Below, piece after piece: positions 33,136 through 41,645 of a DNA stretch of 64,000 bases. How positions within the stretch are numbered: the stretch's first letter is position 1; the number at the start of each line of letters is the position of its first letter. The stretch is from assembly GCA_934254825.1 (NCBI GenBank), contig CAKQMB010000007.1, forward strand, positions 62,001-126,000, read 5' to 3'. The stretch is from an uncultured Clostridia bacterium (GTDB lineage Bacteria > Bacillota > Clostridia > Christensenellales > Borkfalkiaceae). The notes beneath the pieces were generated by a model. The model saw only the letters and a program-made list of their open reading frames with translations. It was not told the origin of the DNA and ran no database searches. A program made the position numbers and the translations under genes.

Positions 33136-34410
33136 ATGGATAATTTCGAAAATATGAAAAACGACCTGAAAAAGCTCGTGTCTTTCCCGTCCGTTCAGGA
33201 AGAAGCCGTCGGAGACAAGCCTTTCGGCGAAGGCGTTTACAAAGCTTTGGAGTTTTTTCTCTCTCTTGCAAAAAGTTTCGGGTTTAAAACAATAAACTAC
33301 GACAACTATATCGGCGAAGTAGATTTCGGCGAGGGTAAAACCGAAGAAGACGAAATAGCCGTTCTCGCCCATCTCGACGTTGTTCCCGCAGGGGATTTAT
33401 CCGCCTGGAAGTACCCCCCGTTCGAGGCTACCGAGAAGGACGGAAAAATTTACGGAAGAGGTACGACGGACGACAAAGGTCCCGCGATGGTCTGTCTTTA
33501 CTGTATGAAAGAACTTAAAGACGAAGGCTACGTTCCGAATAAAAAGATACGACTTATTTTAGGTTGTAACGAAGAAACGGGCTGGAAATGTATCGAACAT
33601 TTCAAAAAAGTTTCCCGTTTCCCCGATTACGGTTTTTCGCCCGACGGCGATTTCCCGGTTATTTACGCCGAGAAAGGAATTCTTCACGCAAAGTTTACTT
33701 TCGACAGTTTATCCGCCGAACTCAAAGAGCTTTCGGGCGGCGAGAGAATTAACGTTGTTTGCGACAAATGTGAGGCAATAGCACCTTTAAACCCCGATTT
33801 TATGAAGCAATGCGAAGTTACGAATGAGAACGGAAAGCTTGTTTCGAGGGGTGTTTCGGCTCACGGTTCGACACCCGATAAAGGCGTGAACGCCATTAAA
33901 AAAATGGTTTCTTATCTCGAAAAAGTCGGCGTTATCGACGGCAGAATAAGAACTTATCTTTTCGAGGATAAACTCGGACTTAAAGACCTTAAAGACGAAA
34001 CTGGAAATCTTACGATGAGTCCCGATATCATTTCCCTCGAAAACGGAAAAATCAGCGTTTCGGTGGATTTCCGTTACCCGTCTCTTTTAGACGGAGACAA
34101 GCTTATCGAGGCTTTGAAAGTAATAGCTCCCGTAGAAGTTCTTTCTCATCAGAAACCTCTTTTCAACGATAAAAACGGGTTTTTGGTAACAACTCTCTTG
34201 AAAATCTACAACGAAGAAACGGGCGAAAACGAAAAGCCGCTCGCTATCGGCGGAGGTACTTACGCGAGAGCGTTGAAGTACGGCGCGGCGTTCGGTCCCG
34301 AAAAAGGCGAAGATTGCCACATTCACCAGCCGAACGAATTCGTGACGACGGAAAACCTTAAACTTCAATACAAAATATACAAGCGCGCCATAAAAGAACT
34401 TTCGAAATAA
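33136..34410 (+). CDS. M20 family dipeptidase (PepV/Sapep type)
   Basis: 424 aa zinc peptidase. The metal and catalytic blocks appear in order: LAHLDVVPAGD (about residues 76-86), IYGRGTTDDKGP (about 106-117), GCNEETGWKC (about 143-152) and FSPDGDFPVIYAEKG (about 169-183). A lid domain occupies the middle. It should cleave dipeptides in the cytosol. Somewhat shorter than lactobacillal PepV. Start follows GAGGT. Confidence 0.9.
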   Translation: MDNFENMKNDLKKLVSFPSVQEEAVGDKPFGEGVYKALEFFLSLAKSFGFKTINYDNYIGEVDFGEGKTEEDEIAVLAHLDVVPAGDLSAWKYPPFEATEKDGKIYGRGTTDDKGPAMVCLYCMKELKDEGYVPNKKIRLILGCNEETGWKCIEHFKKVSRFPDYGFSPDGDFPVIYAEKGILHAKFTFDSLSAELKELSGGERINVVCDKCEAIAPLNPDFMKQCEVTNENGKLVSRGVSAHGSTPDKGVNAIKKMVSYLEKVGVIDGRIRTYLFEDKLGLKDLKDETGNLTMSPDIISLENGKISVSVDFRYPSLLDGDKLIEALKVIAPVEVLSHQKPLFNDKNGFLVTTLLKIYNEETGENEKPLAIGGGTYARALKYGAAFGPEKGEDCHIHQPNEFVTTENLKLQYKIYKRAIKELSK

Positions 34411-34461
34411 AACGTTTATTTCCGAAACAAATTAAAAATTCCGTTCGGCAAGGGTAATTTA

Positions 34462-34953
34462 ATGATAAAAAGCAATCTTCCTCCATTTATAATAAACAAA
34501 ACCTGCGCCGTAACGGGACACAGAGTGCTTCCGTCCGGTTTTGACGAGAATATTTTAAGAAAAGACCTCGAAAAAATTATCGACGACGGCTACGATACGT
34601 TTCTGACTGGTATGGCTGTCGGATTCGATCTTTTATGCTTTAAAAACCTTTTATCGTTAAAAGAAAGCGGAAAAGACATAAAAATCTGCGCGGTTATCCC
34701 CTGTTCGGATCAAAGCAAGCGTTTTTCGGAGGAAGACAAAACTTTGTACGACGAATGCCTGAAAAAAGCCGATTACACGGCAGCGGAAGAAAACACTTAT
34801 TTTAAAAACTGCATGCTGATAAGAGACGATTATCTCGTTTCAAACAGCTCGCTTCTTTTCGCTTTTTTCGACGGGCGAAAGCAGGGCGGAACGTACTACA
34901 CTATAAACAAAGCTTTAAAAAACGGCTTGCAGGTTCGTTACTTCGAATTTTAA
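34462..34953 (+). CDS. SLOG-domain protein (DUF1273/YpsA-like)
   Basis: 163 aa. KTCAVTGHRVLP (about residues 13-24) and DTFLTGMAVGFDLL (about 45-58) are the nucleotide-binding signatures of the YpsA/DUF1273 SLOG family. ENTYFKNCMLIRDDYLVSNS and DGRKQGGTYYTI complete the fold. YpsA has been linked to cell division and stress in Bacillus, but the ligand is unknown. It lies 50 bp after the dipeptidase and is likely co-transcribed. Confidence 0.83.
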   Translation: MIKSNLPPFIINKTCAVTGHRVLPSGFDENILRKDLEKIIDDGYDTFLTGMAVGFDLLCFKNLLSLKESGKDIKICAVIPCSDQSKRFSEEDKTLYDECLKKADYTAAEENTYFKNCMLIRDDYLVSNSSLLFAFFDGRKQGGTYYTINKALKNGLQVRYFEF

Positions 34954-34974
34954 AATAAAACCGAATAATTCCAA

Positions 34975-35012
34975 AAATCATAAGCAATGAATTTGTTTAT
35001 GATTTTTTTTAT
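34975..35012 (+). terminator. Terminator after the SLOG gene
   Basis: AAATCATAA (34975-34983) pairs with TTATGATTT (34997-35005), followed by a T-run. Confidence 0.7.
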
Positions 35013-35020
35013 TATAAATA

Positions 35021-35086
35021 TTGATTTTTTTATTTTTTTTGGTATAATAGAATAGAAAAATGTCCCAAAGGACAAAAATCTATTCT
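35021..35086 (+). promoter_or_regulatory. Promoter with an overlapping 38-bp dyad
   Basis: -35 TTGATT (35021-35026), 16 bp, -10 TATAAT (35043-35048). Immediately downstream lies a dyad: AGAATAG (35049-35055) with CTATTCT (35080-35086), and inside it GTCC (35062-35065) with GGAC (35070-35073). The dyad starts at the -10 and spans the start site, so it looks like an operator and may also form an RNA hairpin. Confidence 0.6.
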
Positions 35087-35098
35087 AAGAGAATTATT

Positions 35099-36382
35099 AT
35101 GACTGAAATAAAACGCGATTTATATTTAAATCAACTCATAGAAAGAAAACACAACGGACTTATAAAAGTAATCACCGGAATTCGCCGTTGCGGCAAATCT
35201 TATTTGCTGAATACCTTGTTTTATAATCACTTGATAAACGAGGGCGTGGACGAAAACCATATAATCAGATTTGCTTTCGACTCAAATCTCGACTTGAATC
35301 TTTTAGGAGAAAACGTTATAACGCTCGAAAAAGAAAAAAGAAAAGCAGATCCCGATAAATTTATTTCTTACATTAAAAGCAGAATGACCGATAAAGAGGT
35401 TTACTATATTCTTCTCGACGAAGTTCAGTTAATGGATTGTTTCGAAGCTGTTTTAAACAGTTTTCTTTATATGAACAACACGGACGTTTACGTTACTGGA
35501 AGCAACGCAAAATTTTTATCGAAAGACATAATAACCGAATTTGCGGGGCGCGGAGATGAAATCCATATGCAACCGCTGAGTTTTTCGGAATTTATGTCCG
35601 TTTATAAAGGGGATAAATACGACGGACTGACGGAATATATGCTTTACGGTGGAATTCCCATGGTTGTTTTAAGAGAAGGAAACGAAAATAAAACTTTAAT
35701 GTTAAAACGCCTTTTCGATGAAATTTATATAAGAGATATTGAAACACGTCATAAAGTACGAAATAAAACAGACCTCGAAGACTTGTTAAATATATTATCT
35801 TCATCGATAGGTTCGCTTACTAATCCCGAAAAACTTAAAAATACTTTTAAAACGGTAAAAAAATCAAACATTACTTCTTTAACAATAAAAAAATATCTCG
35901 ATTATTTTACCGATTGTTTTCTGGTCGAACCCGCAACGAGATACGATATCAAAGGAAAATCGTATATAGATACTCCTCTTAAATATTATTTTTCGGATCT
36001 GGGACTCAGAAACGCAAGAATAAATTTCAGACAGTTCGAACAACCTCATTCTATGGAAAACATAATTTACAACGAATTGAGACTTCGCGGTTTTTCGGTA
36101 GATATAGGCGTCGTCAACACAAAAGAACAAGGCGTCAGAAAACAACTCGAAGTAGATTTCGTATGTAACCTCGGATCGAAACGATATTATATTCAGTCGG
36201 CATATTCCCTTCCGAGCGAAGAAAAGAAAAACCAGGAAATACGTCCGTTTACGAAAATAAACGACTCGTTTAAAAAAATCGTTATAACGGGAGACCTTTC
36301 TCCGACTTATTATAACGACGAAGGTATTTTATTTATAAATATTTTCGATTTTCTTTTAAAACCCGAAAGCTTAAATCTGTAA
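35099..36382 (+). CDS. AAA family ATPase with DUF4143 domain
   Basis: 427 aa. Walker A is GIRRCGKS (about residues 27-34), Walker B is YILLDEVQ (about 101-108) and a sensor-like TGSNAKF follows. The C-terminal third is the DUF4143 PD-(D/E)xK-like domain (EVDFVCNLGSKRYYIQSAYS). Such proteins are common orphan genes in anaerobes, and their function is not established. ATG 35099 is chosen for position after the leader dyad; the ribosome site is weak. The neighbourhood is AT-rich. Confidence 0.85.
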   Translation: MTEIKRDLYLNQLIERKHNGLIKVITGIRRCGKSYLLNTLFYNHLINEGVDENHIIRFAFDSNLDLNLLGENVITLEKEKRKADPDKFISYIKSRMTDKEVYYILLDEVQLMDCFEAVLNSFLYMNNTDVYVTGSNAKFLSKDIITEFAGRGDEIHMQPLSFSEFMSVYKGDKYDGLTEYMLYGGIPMVVLREGNENKTLMLKRLFDEIYIRDIETRHKVRNKTDLEDLLNILSSSIGSLTNPEKLKNTFKTVKKSNITSLTIKKYLDYFTDCFLVEPATRYDIKGKSYIDTPLKYYFSDLGLRNARINFRQFEQPHSMENIIYNELRLRGFSVDIGVVNTKEQGVRKQLEVDFVCNLGSKRYYIQSAYSLPSEEKKNQEIRPFTKINDSFKKIVITGDLSPTYYNDEGILFINIFDFLLKPESLNL

Positions 36383-36404
36383 CTTTAAAATCACATCAAC
36401 ATTG

Positions 36405-36440
36405 AAAAACCGCCGTATAAGTCGATTATCGGCGGTTTTT
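36405..36440. terminator. Bidirectional terminator carrying the 17-mer repeat
   Basis: AAAAACCGCCG (36405-36415) pairs with CGGCGGTTTTT (36430-36440). The loop and part of the stem are the repeat TATAAGTCGATTATCGG (36416-36432). It serves the convergent ATPase and rsmG genes. Confidence 0.85.
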
Positions 36441-36457
36441 TATATTTACGTTTTCTT

Positions 36458-37147
36458 TTATAAAGGACTTTTTTTTATAGCTCCGTTCTTTCTCGGATAT
36501 TCGAAAGGAGTGTTTTTTACCTTTTTTACAACTACGATATTTCTTATCCCGGATTTTTCGGATAAAACGAATTTTTTTACGTTTTCGATTTTTCCGCCGA
36601 GAATTTCAACCGCGGATAACGCTTCTTTTATCTCTTCTTCCGCGTCTCCTTTATAAGCTACAAAATATCCGCCCGTTTTAACGAACGGAAGACAGTATTC
36701 CGACAAAACGTTAAGCCGCGCCACGGCTCTTGCCGTTACTATATCGAATTTCTCCCTGTAACTTTCGTCTCTTCCGAGTTCTTCGGCTCGCCCGTTGATA
36801 ACATTAAAATTATCGAATCCGAGTTTTTCTCCTGCGATTTTAAGATACGAACACTTTTTCTCGGTTGCTTCCGTTAAAGTAAATTTAAGGTCGGGTCTTA
36901 CGATCTTCAACGGTACGGACGGAAATCCTCCCCCCGAACCTATTTCCATAACGCTCGCTCCCGCGGGGAAAAACTCTTCGCCCTTTAAACTGTCGGCAAA
37001 ATGTTTTTCGTAAATACCCTCGTCGTCCGTTATGGAAGTTAAATTAAACTTTCCGTTGTACTCTTTTAAAATATCTTTGAATAATTCCAATTTTTTTTCG
37101 GTTTCTTCCGTTAAAGAAAAACCTTGTTTTTTCAAAATATCGATCAT
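36458..37147 (-). CDS. rsmG: 16S rRNA (guanine-527 N7) methyltransferase RsmG
   Basis: 229 aa. The SAM-binding motif VMEIGSGGGFPSVPL (about residues 66-80), the block NGKFNLTSI and the TARAVARL segment identify RsmG (GidB), which methylates G527 of 16S rRNA. It is a typical neighbour of the chromosomal origin in Bacillota. It is divergent from dnaN across the putative oriC. Confidence 0.96.
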   Translation of the reverse strand: MIDILKKQGFSLTEETEKKLELFKDILKEYNGKFNLTSITDDEGIYEKHFADSLKGEEFFPAGASVMEIGSGGGFPSVPLKIVRPDLKFTLTEATEKKCSYLKIAGEKLGFDNFNVINGRAEELGRDESYREKFDIVTARAVARLNVLSEYCLPFVKTGGYFVAYKGDAEEEIKEALSAVEILGGKIENVKKFVLSEKSGIRNIVVVKKVKNTPFEYPRKNGAIKKSPL

Positions 37148-37153
37148 ATCCCC

Positions 37154-37183
37154 ATTTTACAATCAATCGGGCGGAGTTGTCAA
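37154..37183 (-). promoter_or_regulatory. Promoter of rsmG, apparently leaderless
   Basis: Minus strand: TTGACA (37178-37183), 18 bp, TAAAAT (37154-37159). Only 6 nt separate the -10 box from the ATG at 37147, so transcription would begin at or within a base or two of the start codon. Confidence 0.6.
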
Positions 37184-37600
37184 CTTAAATCGTTAAAATT
37201 GTTGACAACCTTATCAAGTTATCCACTTGTGTACACATAAAATGTAGATAACTTTTTTACGTTTGAAAATTAAAATTTTTCTTTGAAATTTTGCTTTAAA
37301 TCGTTCACTAATCGGTTGATTTTTTTTTTGATATTATATATAATATACTTATGTTGTAATATAGGTCGGCAAAAAAAATATCGACCGCGGAAAAATTTTA
37401 TCCACCGAAGAAAATGTTTGTCAACTCTTTTTCAACATCGTTTTTCGGGTTATGCTCACTGTTATCAACCGCTGTCGAGGTTTTAAAAATCAAGATAAAA
37501 CGGGGGATTTTGGGTTAAAAGTAAAAGATTTCCACAAATCCACGGCAGCCTATTATTACTTCTTTTAAACTAATAAAAAATAATATTAAACAATCAACGA
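37184..37600. other. Putative chromosomal replication origin (oriC)
   Basis: Non-coding AT-rich region between divergent rsmG and dnaN. DnaA-box-like 9-mers (consensus TTATCCACA): TTATCCACT 37219-37227, TTATCTACA (minus) 37243-37251, TTATCCACC 37398-37406, TTATCAACC 37462-37470, TTTCCACAA 37529-37537. An AT-only stretch near 37318-37352 (T9 followed by TATATATAATAT-like sequence) could be the unwinding element. dnaA itself is not in the window, so the assignment rests on boxes and neighbours. Confidence 0.7.
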
Positions 37601-37659
37601 AGCCCGCCGCAAAGGATCACGGGCGAACGGATGAAAATAAAAACACAAGGAAATTCTCT

Positions 37660-38763
37660 ATGAAAGTATTAGTAAACGGAAACGATTTGTCGAGCGCGGT
37701 AATGAAAGTGTCCAAAGCGATCAGCTTAAAGACAACGAACCCTGTTCTGGAAGGAATTAAAATGACGGTTAAGGGAGACGAACTGACGTTAGCCGCCACG
37801 GATATGGAAATTGCTATCGAAAAGACGATAAGATCGGATACCATAGAAGAGGGAGTTTCCGTTATACCCGGCAAACTCTTTGCGGAGTTCACGAAAAAAC
37901 TCGAAGGAGAAGACCAGGTCGAGCTTATGATAGGAGACGATCGTAAGCTTAAAATAATATACGGATCTTCCGAAGTTTATTTATCCACATTGAATGCGGA
38001 CGAATTCCCCAACATAAAGAAAGATCTGAGAGAAAAAGCTTTCTCGCTTTTGCAGAAAGATTTCAAAGATATAATAAACAAAACGGTGTTTTCCTGTTCT
38101 ACCGACGAAAGCAGACCTATTTTGAAAGGCGAGTTGTTCTCTGTCAAAGATAACGTTTTAACCTGCGTTGCGCTGGACGGATTCAGACTTGCGGTCGCGA
38201 GAAAGAAGCTTAAAAACTCTTCGTCCGATTTCAGAATAGTCGTTCCCGCAAGAGCTGTTGCCGAAATTTCGCGTCTTCTCGATAAGGACGAGGAAGAAAT
38301 CACTTTTGTTTCCGAAGAAAAGAGCCTTATGATAGAAGTCGACGGAACGGTTTTCGTTACGAGACTTTTGGAGGGCGAATTCATAAACTACGAACAGATT
38401 ATCCCGAAGGAATTTTTAACGACGGTAAGAGTAAACAGACTCGCGTTTTTAAATTCTTTGGAGAGAGCTTCGGTCGTTGCGAAAGAAAACAAGAACCTTA
38501 TCAAGCTCGATATAAAGGATAACAACATTAACGTTTTATCCAATTCCGAAAGCGGAAACGTAAACGAGAACGTCATTATAAATCTCGACGGAAAGGACGT
38601 TAATATCGCGTTCAACTCCAAGTATCTTTGCGACGCTTTGAAAGCCGCGGGAGACGAGTTTGTGAACATAAATATGAACAGTTCCATTTCGCCTTGTATA
38701 ATCCGCCCCTATTCGGGAGAAGAATATTTGTATCTTATTTTGCCGATAAGAATAAATTCTTGA
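37660..38763 (+). CDS. dnaN: DNA polymerase III beta subunit (sliding clamp)
   Basis: 367 aa, normal length. The start MKVLVNGNDLSSAVMKVSKAI, the internal VPARAVAEISRLL and the C-terminal YLILPIRI (clamp-specific ending close to MPMRL) identify the clamp, which tethers the replicative polymerase to DNA. It sits next to the putative oriC. In most Bacillota it follows dnaA, which is missing here. Confidence 0.97.
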   Translation: MKVLVNGNDLSSAVMKVSKAISLKTTNPVLEGIKMTVKGDELTLAATDMEIAIEKTIRSDTIEEGVSVIPGKLFAEFTKKLEGEDQVELMIGDDRKLKIIYGSSEVYLSTLNADEFPNIKKDLREKAFSLLQKDFKDIINKTVFSCSTDESRPILKGELFSVKDNVLTCVALDGFRLAVARKKLKNSSSDFRIVVPARAVAEISRLLDKDEEEITFVSEEKSLMIEVDGTVFVTRLLEGEFINYEQIIPKEFLTTVRVNRLAFLNSLERASVVAKENKNLIKLDIKDNNINVLSNSESGNVNENVIINLDGKDVNIAFNSKYLCDALKAAGDEFVNINMNSSISPCIIRPYSGEEYLYLILPIRINS

Positions 38764-38781
38764 AATTAAATACATAAATAT

Positions 38782-38810
38782 TTGACAAAACAGGCAAAAA
38801 ACATTATAAT
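38782..38810 (+). promoter_or_regulatory. Consensus promoter of the rpmH operon
   Basis: TTGACA (38782-38787), 17 bp, TATAAT (38805-38810). It would drive rpmH-rnpA-yidD-yidC-jag with a leader of about 300 nt. Confidence 0.88.
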
Positions 38811-38859
38811 GCTAAGGCATACCTAAATTTATAACCGGGAAAACGGGATAAATTTGATT

Positions 38860-39020
38860 GTAGGGGCGGTTTTCGTTAACCCTAAAAAATACGTTTAAGA
38901 AAAATCAAACGTAGGGGCGGACATTATTCGCCCGAGAAAACACGTTTGAGAAAAAGTCAGACGTAAGGGGGAACATCGTTCGCCCGAAAAAAAAGGCGAT
39001 TTGATTACCGGTCGCCCGCA
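38860..39020 (+). repeat. Tandem GGGGCG...CGCCC repeats in the rpmH leader
   Basis: Three units of about 51 bp begin at 38860, 38911 and 38963 (GTAGGGGCGG, palindrome closed by TCGCCCG, spacer with ACGTTTRAGAAAAA). A fourth palindrome, AGGCGATTTGATTACCGGTC followed by GCCCGC, ends at about 39019. All are inside the transcribed leader. The remaining 39020-39117 has a GGGGCGGAAAAGCCCGCCC hairpin just before the rpmH ribosome site. Confidence 0.75.
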
Positions 39021-39117
39021 AAGAAAAAAGAGACGAAAAACAAATCGTCCGAAAAAATTAAAAACATTAAAGAAAAAGAAGGGGCGGAAAAGCCCGCCCG
39101 TTAAAAGGAGCAAAACT

Positions 39118-39252
39118 ATGAAAAGAACTTACCAACCCAAAAAGAGAACGAGAAATAAGGTTCACGGTTTCAGAAAAAGAATGGCAACCAAGTCCGGAAG
39201 AAACGTACTTAAAAGAAGAAGAAACAAAGGACGTAAGAAGCTTTCTTACTGA
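39118..39252 (+). CDS. rpmH: 50S ribosomal protein L34
   Basis: 44 aa, very basic. The sequence [20 protein letters not shown] and the [17 protein letters not shown] tail are those of L34. The ribosome site is AAAGGAG. First gene of the conserved rpmH-rnpA-yidD-yidC-jag cluster. Confidence 0.98.
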   Translation: MKRTYQPKKRTRNKVHGFRKRMATKSGRNVLKRRRNKGRKKLSY

Positions 39253-39261
39253 TAAACGGGA

Positions 39262-39576
39262 TTGATATACAGATTGAAAAGAAAAAGCGACTTCGACAAA
39301 CTCTTTTCCAAAGGGAAAAAAGCGTTCGGGAGGTCGCTTACAATGCTGTATTTTCCGTCGAACGATTTTAAAATAGGCTATTCCGTAAGCAAAAAGCACG
39401 GAAACGCGGTTAAAAGAAACAGAATAAAAAGACTGCTCCGCGCCAGCGCGAGAGAGTGTTTTAAAGATCTGAAAAAAAATTACCGCATAGTAATAATGCC
39501 TAAAATCCGGGATAATTATTCCTTTGAAACGTTCCTTTCGGAAATGAATTATCTTAAAAAGAAGGAAAACCTTTGA
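39262..39576 (+). CDS. rnpA: Ribonuclease P protein component
   Basis: 104 aa. The RNR motif KRNRIKRLLR (about residues 51-60) and the N-terminal LKRKSDFDKLFSKGKKA identify the protein that helps RNase P RNA mature tRNA 5' ends. The start is a TTG at 39262, 9 bp after rpmH; a second TTG at 39274 is possible and the ribosome site is weak, which suggests coupling to rpmH translation. Confidence 0.95.
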   Translation: MIYRLKRKSDFDKLFSKGKKAFGRSLTMLYFPSNDFKIGYSVSKKHGNAVKRNRIKRLLRASARECFKDLKKNYRIVIMPKIRDNYSFETFLSEMNYLKKKENL

Positions 39577-39827
39577 AAATGAGAATTATCAATACGATAA
39601 TTATCAGAATTCTTAAAATCTACAAGAAATTTATCTCGCCCGGACTGAATTCGGGCTGTATTTTCACCCCGACTTGCAGCGTTTACGCTATCGAAGCCTT
39701 CGAAAAACATAATTTTATCGTAGGGATAGGGCTTACTTTGTGGCGGATTTTAAGATGCAATTCCTTCAATAAGGGAGGATTCGACCCTGTTCCGGACAAC
39801 AGAAACAAATTAAAATGGCTTTACTGA
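39573..39827 (+). CDS. yidD: Membrane protein insertion efficiency factor YidD
   Basis: 84 aa. An amphipathic N-terminus is followed by YKKFISPGLNSGCIFTPTCS and a WRILRCNSFNKGGFDPVP block, the YidD signature. It aids membrane protein insertion with YidC. The TTG at 39573 overlaps the rnpA stop as TTGA and lies about 6 nt from AAGGAA; ATG 39579 is the alternative start. Confidence 0.95.
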   Translation: MKMRIINTIIIRILKIYKKFISPGLNSGCIFTPTCSVYAIEAFEKHNFIVGIGLTLWRILRCNSFNKGGFDPVPDNRNKLKWLY

Positions 39828-39957
39828 AAAACCGTCGTTTTAATGCCCGAAAATTCTATTTATAAACAAAGTCCGATTTGATTATAGCGGATTTTTATCC
39901 GATTTATAGATTTTAAGGGTAAAAAAACGGGTTTTTTAAGATAATGCAAGGAGTCGA

Positions 39958-41586
39958 ATGTTTTTAAATAATTTACTTGGCGCCGTTACGAGCGTTATTC
40001 CCTCTATCGGCGAAATAGCGAATATTTCCGTCAGATACGAGTGGATATGTAACATAATTTCCGCTATAATCGGCTTTGCCGGAGACGTAGGACTCGGAAT
40101 TATTCTGTTCACGGTTATATTAAAACTTATAACCTTAGCTCCCGATATCTGGTCGCGTGCTTCTATGAAGAAAAACGCGCTCAAAATGGAAGCTATGAAA
40201 GACGATTTGGAGAAATTGCAGAAGCAGTACGCTAAAAATAAAGAGCTTTATCAGCAGAAAATGATGGCTCTTTACAAAAAGAACGGCTACTCTGCTTTTT
40301 CGGCGTGTTTGCCGACGATTATCACGCTCGTATTCTTCTTTATAGTAATCGGAGCTTTCAACTCGTATTCGCAGGTCAGCGAAAGAGATATTTTCGCCGG
40401 AATGGCGGACGCGTATAACGCTTCGCTCGCTTCTTCCGCGGAAGACGAAAACTCGTTTATAATGAAAGGCGAGGACGGAAAATACTATATCGATTACGAT
40501 AAAGTGTTCGCGGCAAAAGACATAAAGGATTGTTTTATAGGCGAAAATAACGATTATACCATCGATATTTCCAAAGCTTCGAGCCTTATCGGAGTTTACG
40601 GCGAAGACGTTAAGAAAATAATCAACGAAGACGGGACTATAAATTCGGAATACCCCGAATTTAAGTATATTTTACAGGACGAAGTCAAAAAAGTCCTTAT
40701 AAAAGAAGCGATCGACGGCGGACTTAAAGACGAGCTTTTTGCCGCGGGCGCTTTGGAAGAAATCACCGAAGGCGTTATCACCGTCAAGGATATAAATATT
40801 TTCTGGGAAAAGTGCGAAACGCTCAGAAATAAATATTCCGACTGCGTTTCGTATACCGAAGAAAACGGCTATACCACGGATTTCGATAAACTTATTTCGA
40901 AAGACGGATTTAAGGACGCGAAAGCCGCATACGAGGCGGAAGTAAACGGAAAAGTTACGGCGGAAGTTTTCAAAATCATTGAGAAAACCGAAAGCGAAAA
41001 CGTCAAGACGGACGCGAGAAAAGCCGCCGCGGACTGGTACGAAAGCAAGGAAAACAAGGCTCGCTCGGTTATCTTCCCGTGGGTTAAAAACATCTGGGCT
41101 GCGGACTGTTCGTGGACGACCGCTATTCCGAAAACTTCGGAAGCTTTGAATCAGAAAATCAAAATGAACATAAACGAAGCCGATTACGACGAGCTTACGC
41201 ACGATCTTTCGAAATACAAAGAAACGGGTTTCAAGAACGGTAACGGTTGGTTTATCCTCGTTGCTCTTTCCATTCTCGCGATGGCGGGTTCGACGATAAT
41301 AATGAACAAAACTCAGAAAACGCAGATGCAGCTTTCGTCCGTCGAAGGAGACGCGTCGACAGCCGCTTCCACGCAGAAAATGATGACCTGGATGATGCCG
41401 ATCATGTTCGGCGTGTTCTCGTTCATTTACTCGGCTGCGTTCTCGATTTATATGGTTACGAACTCGCTTTTATCCACTGGTTCCACTCTTTTGATCAATT
41501 TCTGCGTTGAAAAAGCGTTCAGGAAAAAGATAGAACAAGCCGAAAAGGAAAAGATCGAAAACCATAAATACGGAAAAATGAGATAA
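39958..41586 (+). CDS. yidC: YidC/OxaA membrane insertase with a large extracytoplasmic insertion
   Basis: 542 aa, about twice the usual size in Gram-positives. Core features: first core helix GLGIILFTVILKLITLAP (residues about 44-61, with Lys where the conserved Arg usually lies), a basic coiled cytosolic loop, helix TIITLVFFFIVIGAF, then after the loop PWVKNIWAADCSW and the helices around 423-440 and 465-505 (MMTWMMPIMFGVFSFIYSA). Between about residues 145 and 375 is a mostly charged insertion in the external loop, not seen in standard YidC. ATG follows AAGGAG. It inserts and folds membrane proteins alone or with SecYEG. Confidence 0.93.
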   Translation: MFLNNLLGAVTSVIPSIGEIANISVRYEWICNIISAIIGFAGDVGLGIILFTVILKLITLAPDIWSRASMKKNALKMEAMKDDLEKLQKQYAKNKELYQQKMMALYKKNGYSAFSACLPTIITLVFFFIVIGAFNSYSQVSERDIFAGMADAYNASLASSAEDENSFIMKGEDGKYYIDYDKVFAAKDIKDCFIGENNDYTIDISKASSLIGVYGEDVKKIINEDGTINSEYPEFKYILQDEVKKVLIKEAIDGGLKDELFAAGALEEITEGVITVKDINIFWEKCETLRNKYSDCVSYTEENGYTTDFDKLISKDGFKDAKAAYEAEVNGKVTAEVFKIIEKTESENVKTDARKAAADWYESKENKARSVIFPWVKNIWAADCSWTTAIPKTSEALNQKIKMNINEADYDELTHDLSKYKETGFKNGNGWFILVALSILAMAGSTIIMNKTQKTQMQLSSVEGDASTAASTQKMMTWMMPIMFGVFSFIYSAAFSIYMVTNSLLSTGSTLLINFCVEKAFRKKIEQAEKEKIENHKYGKMR

Positions 41587-41645
41587 CGGGCGTCTTGGTT
41601 ATCCCGCTTAAAGACGAAAAGCGTTTAAAAATAAGGAGTAAAAAA

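Noticed and set aside
38860..39020. Possible CRISPR array because of regularly spaced palindromic repeats
   Set aside because: Only three or four units, the spacers are themselves similar to each other, and no cas genes are present.
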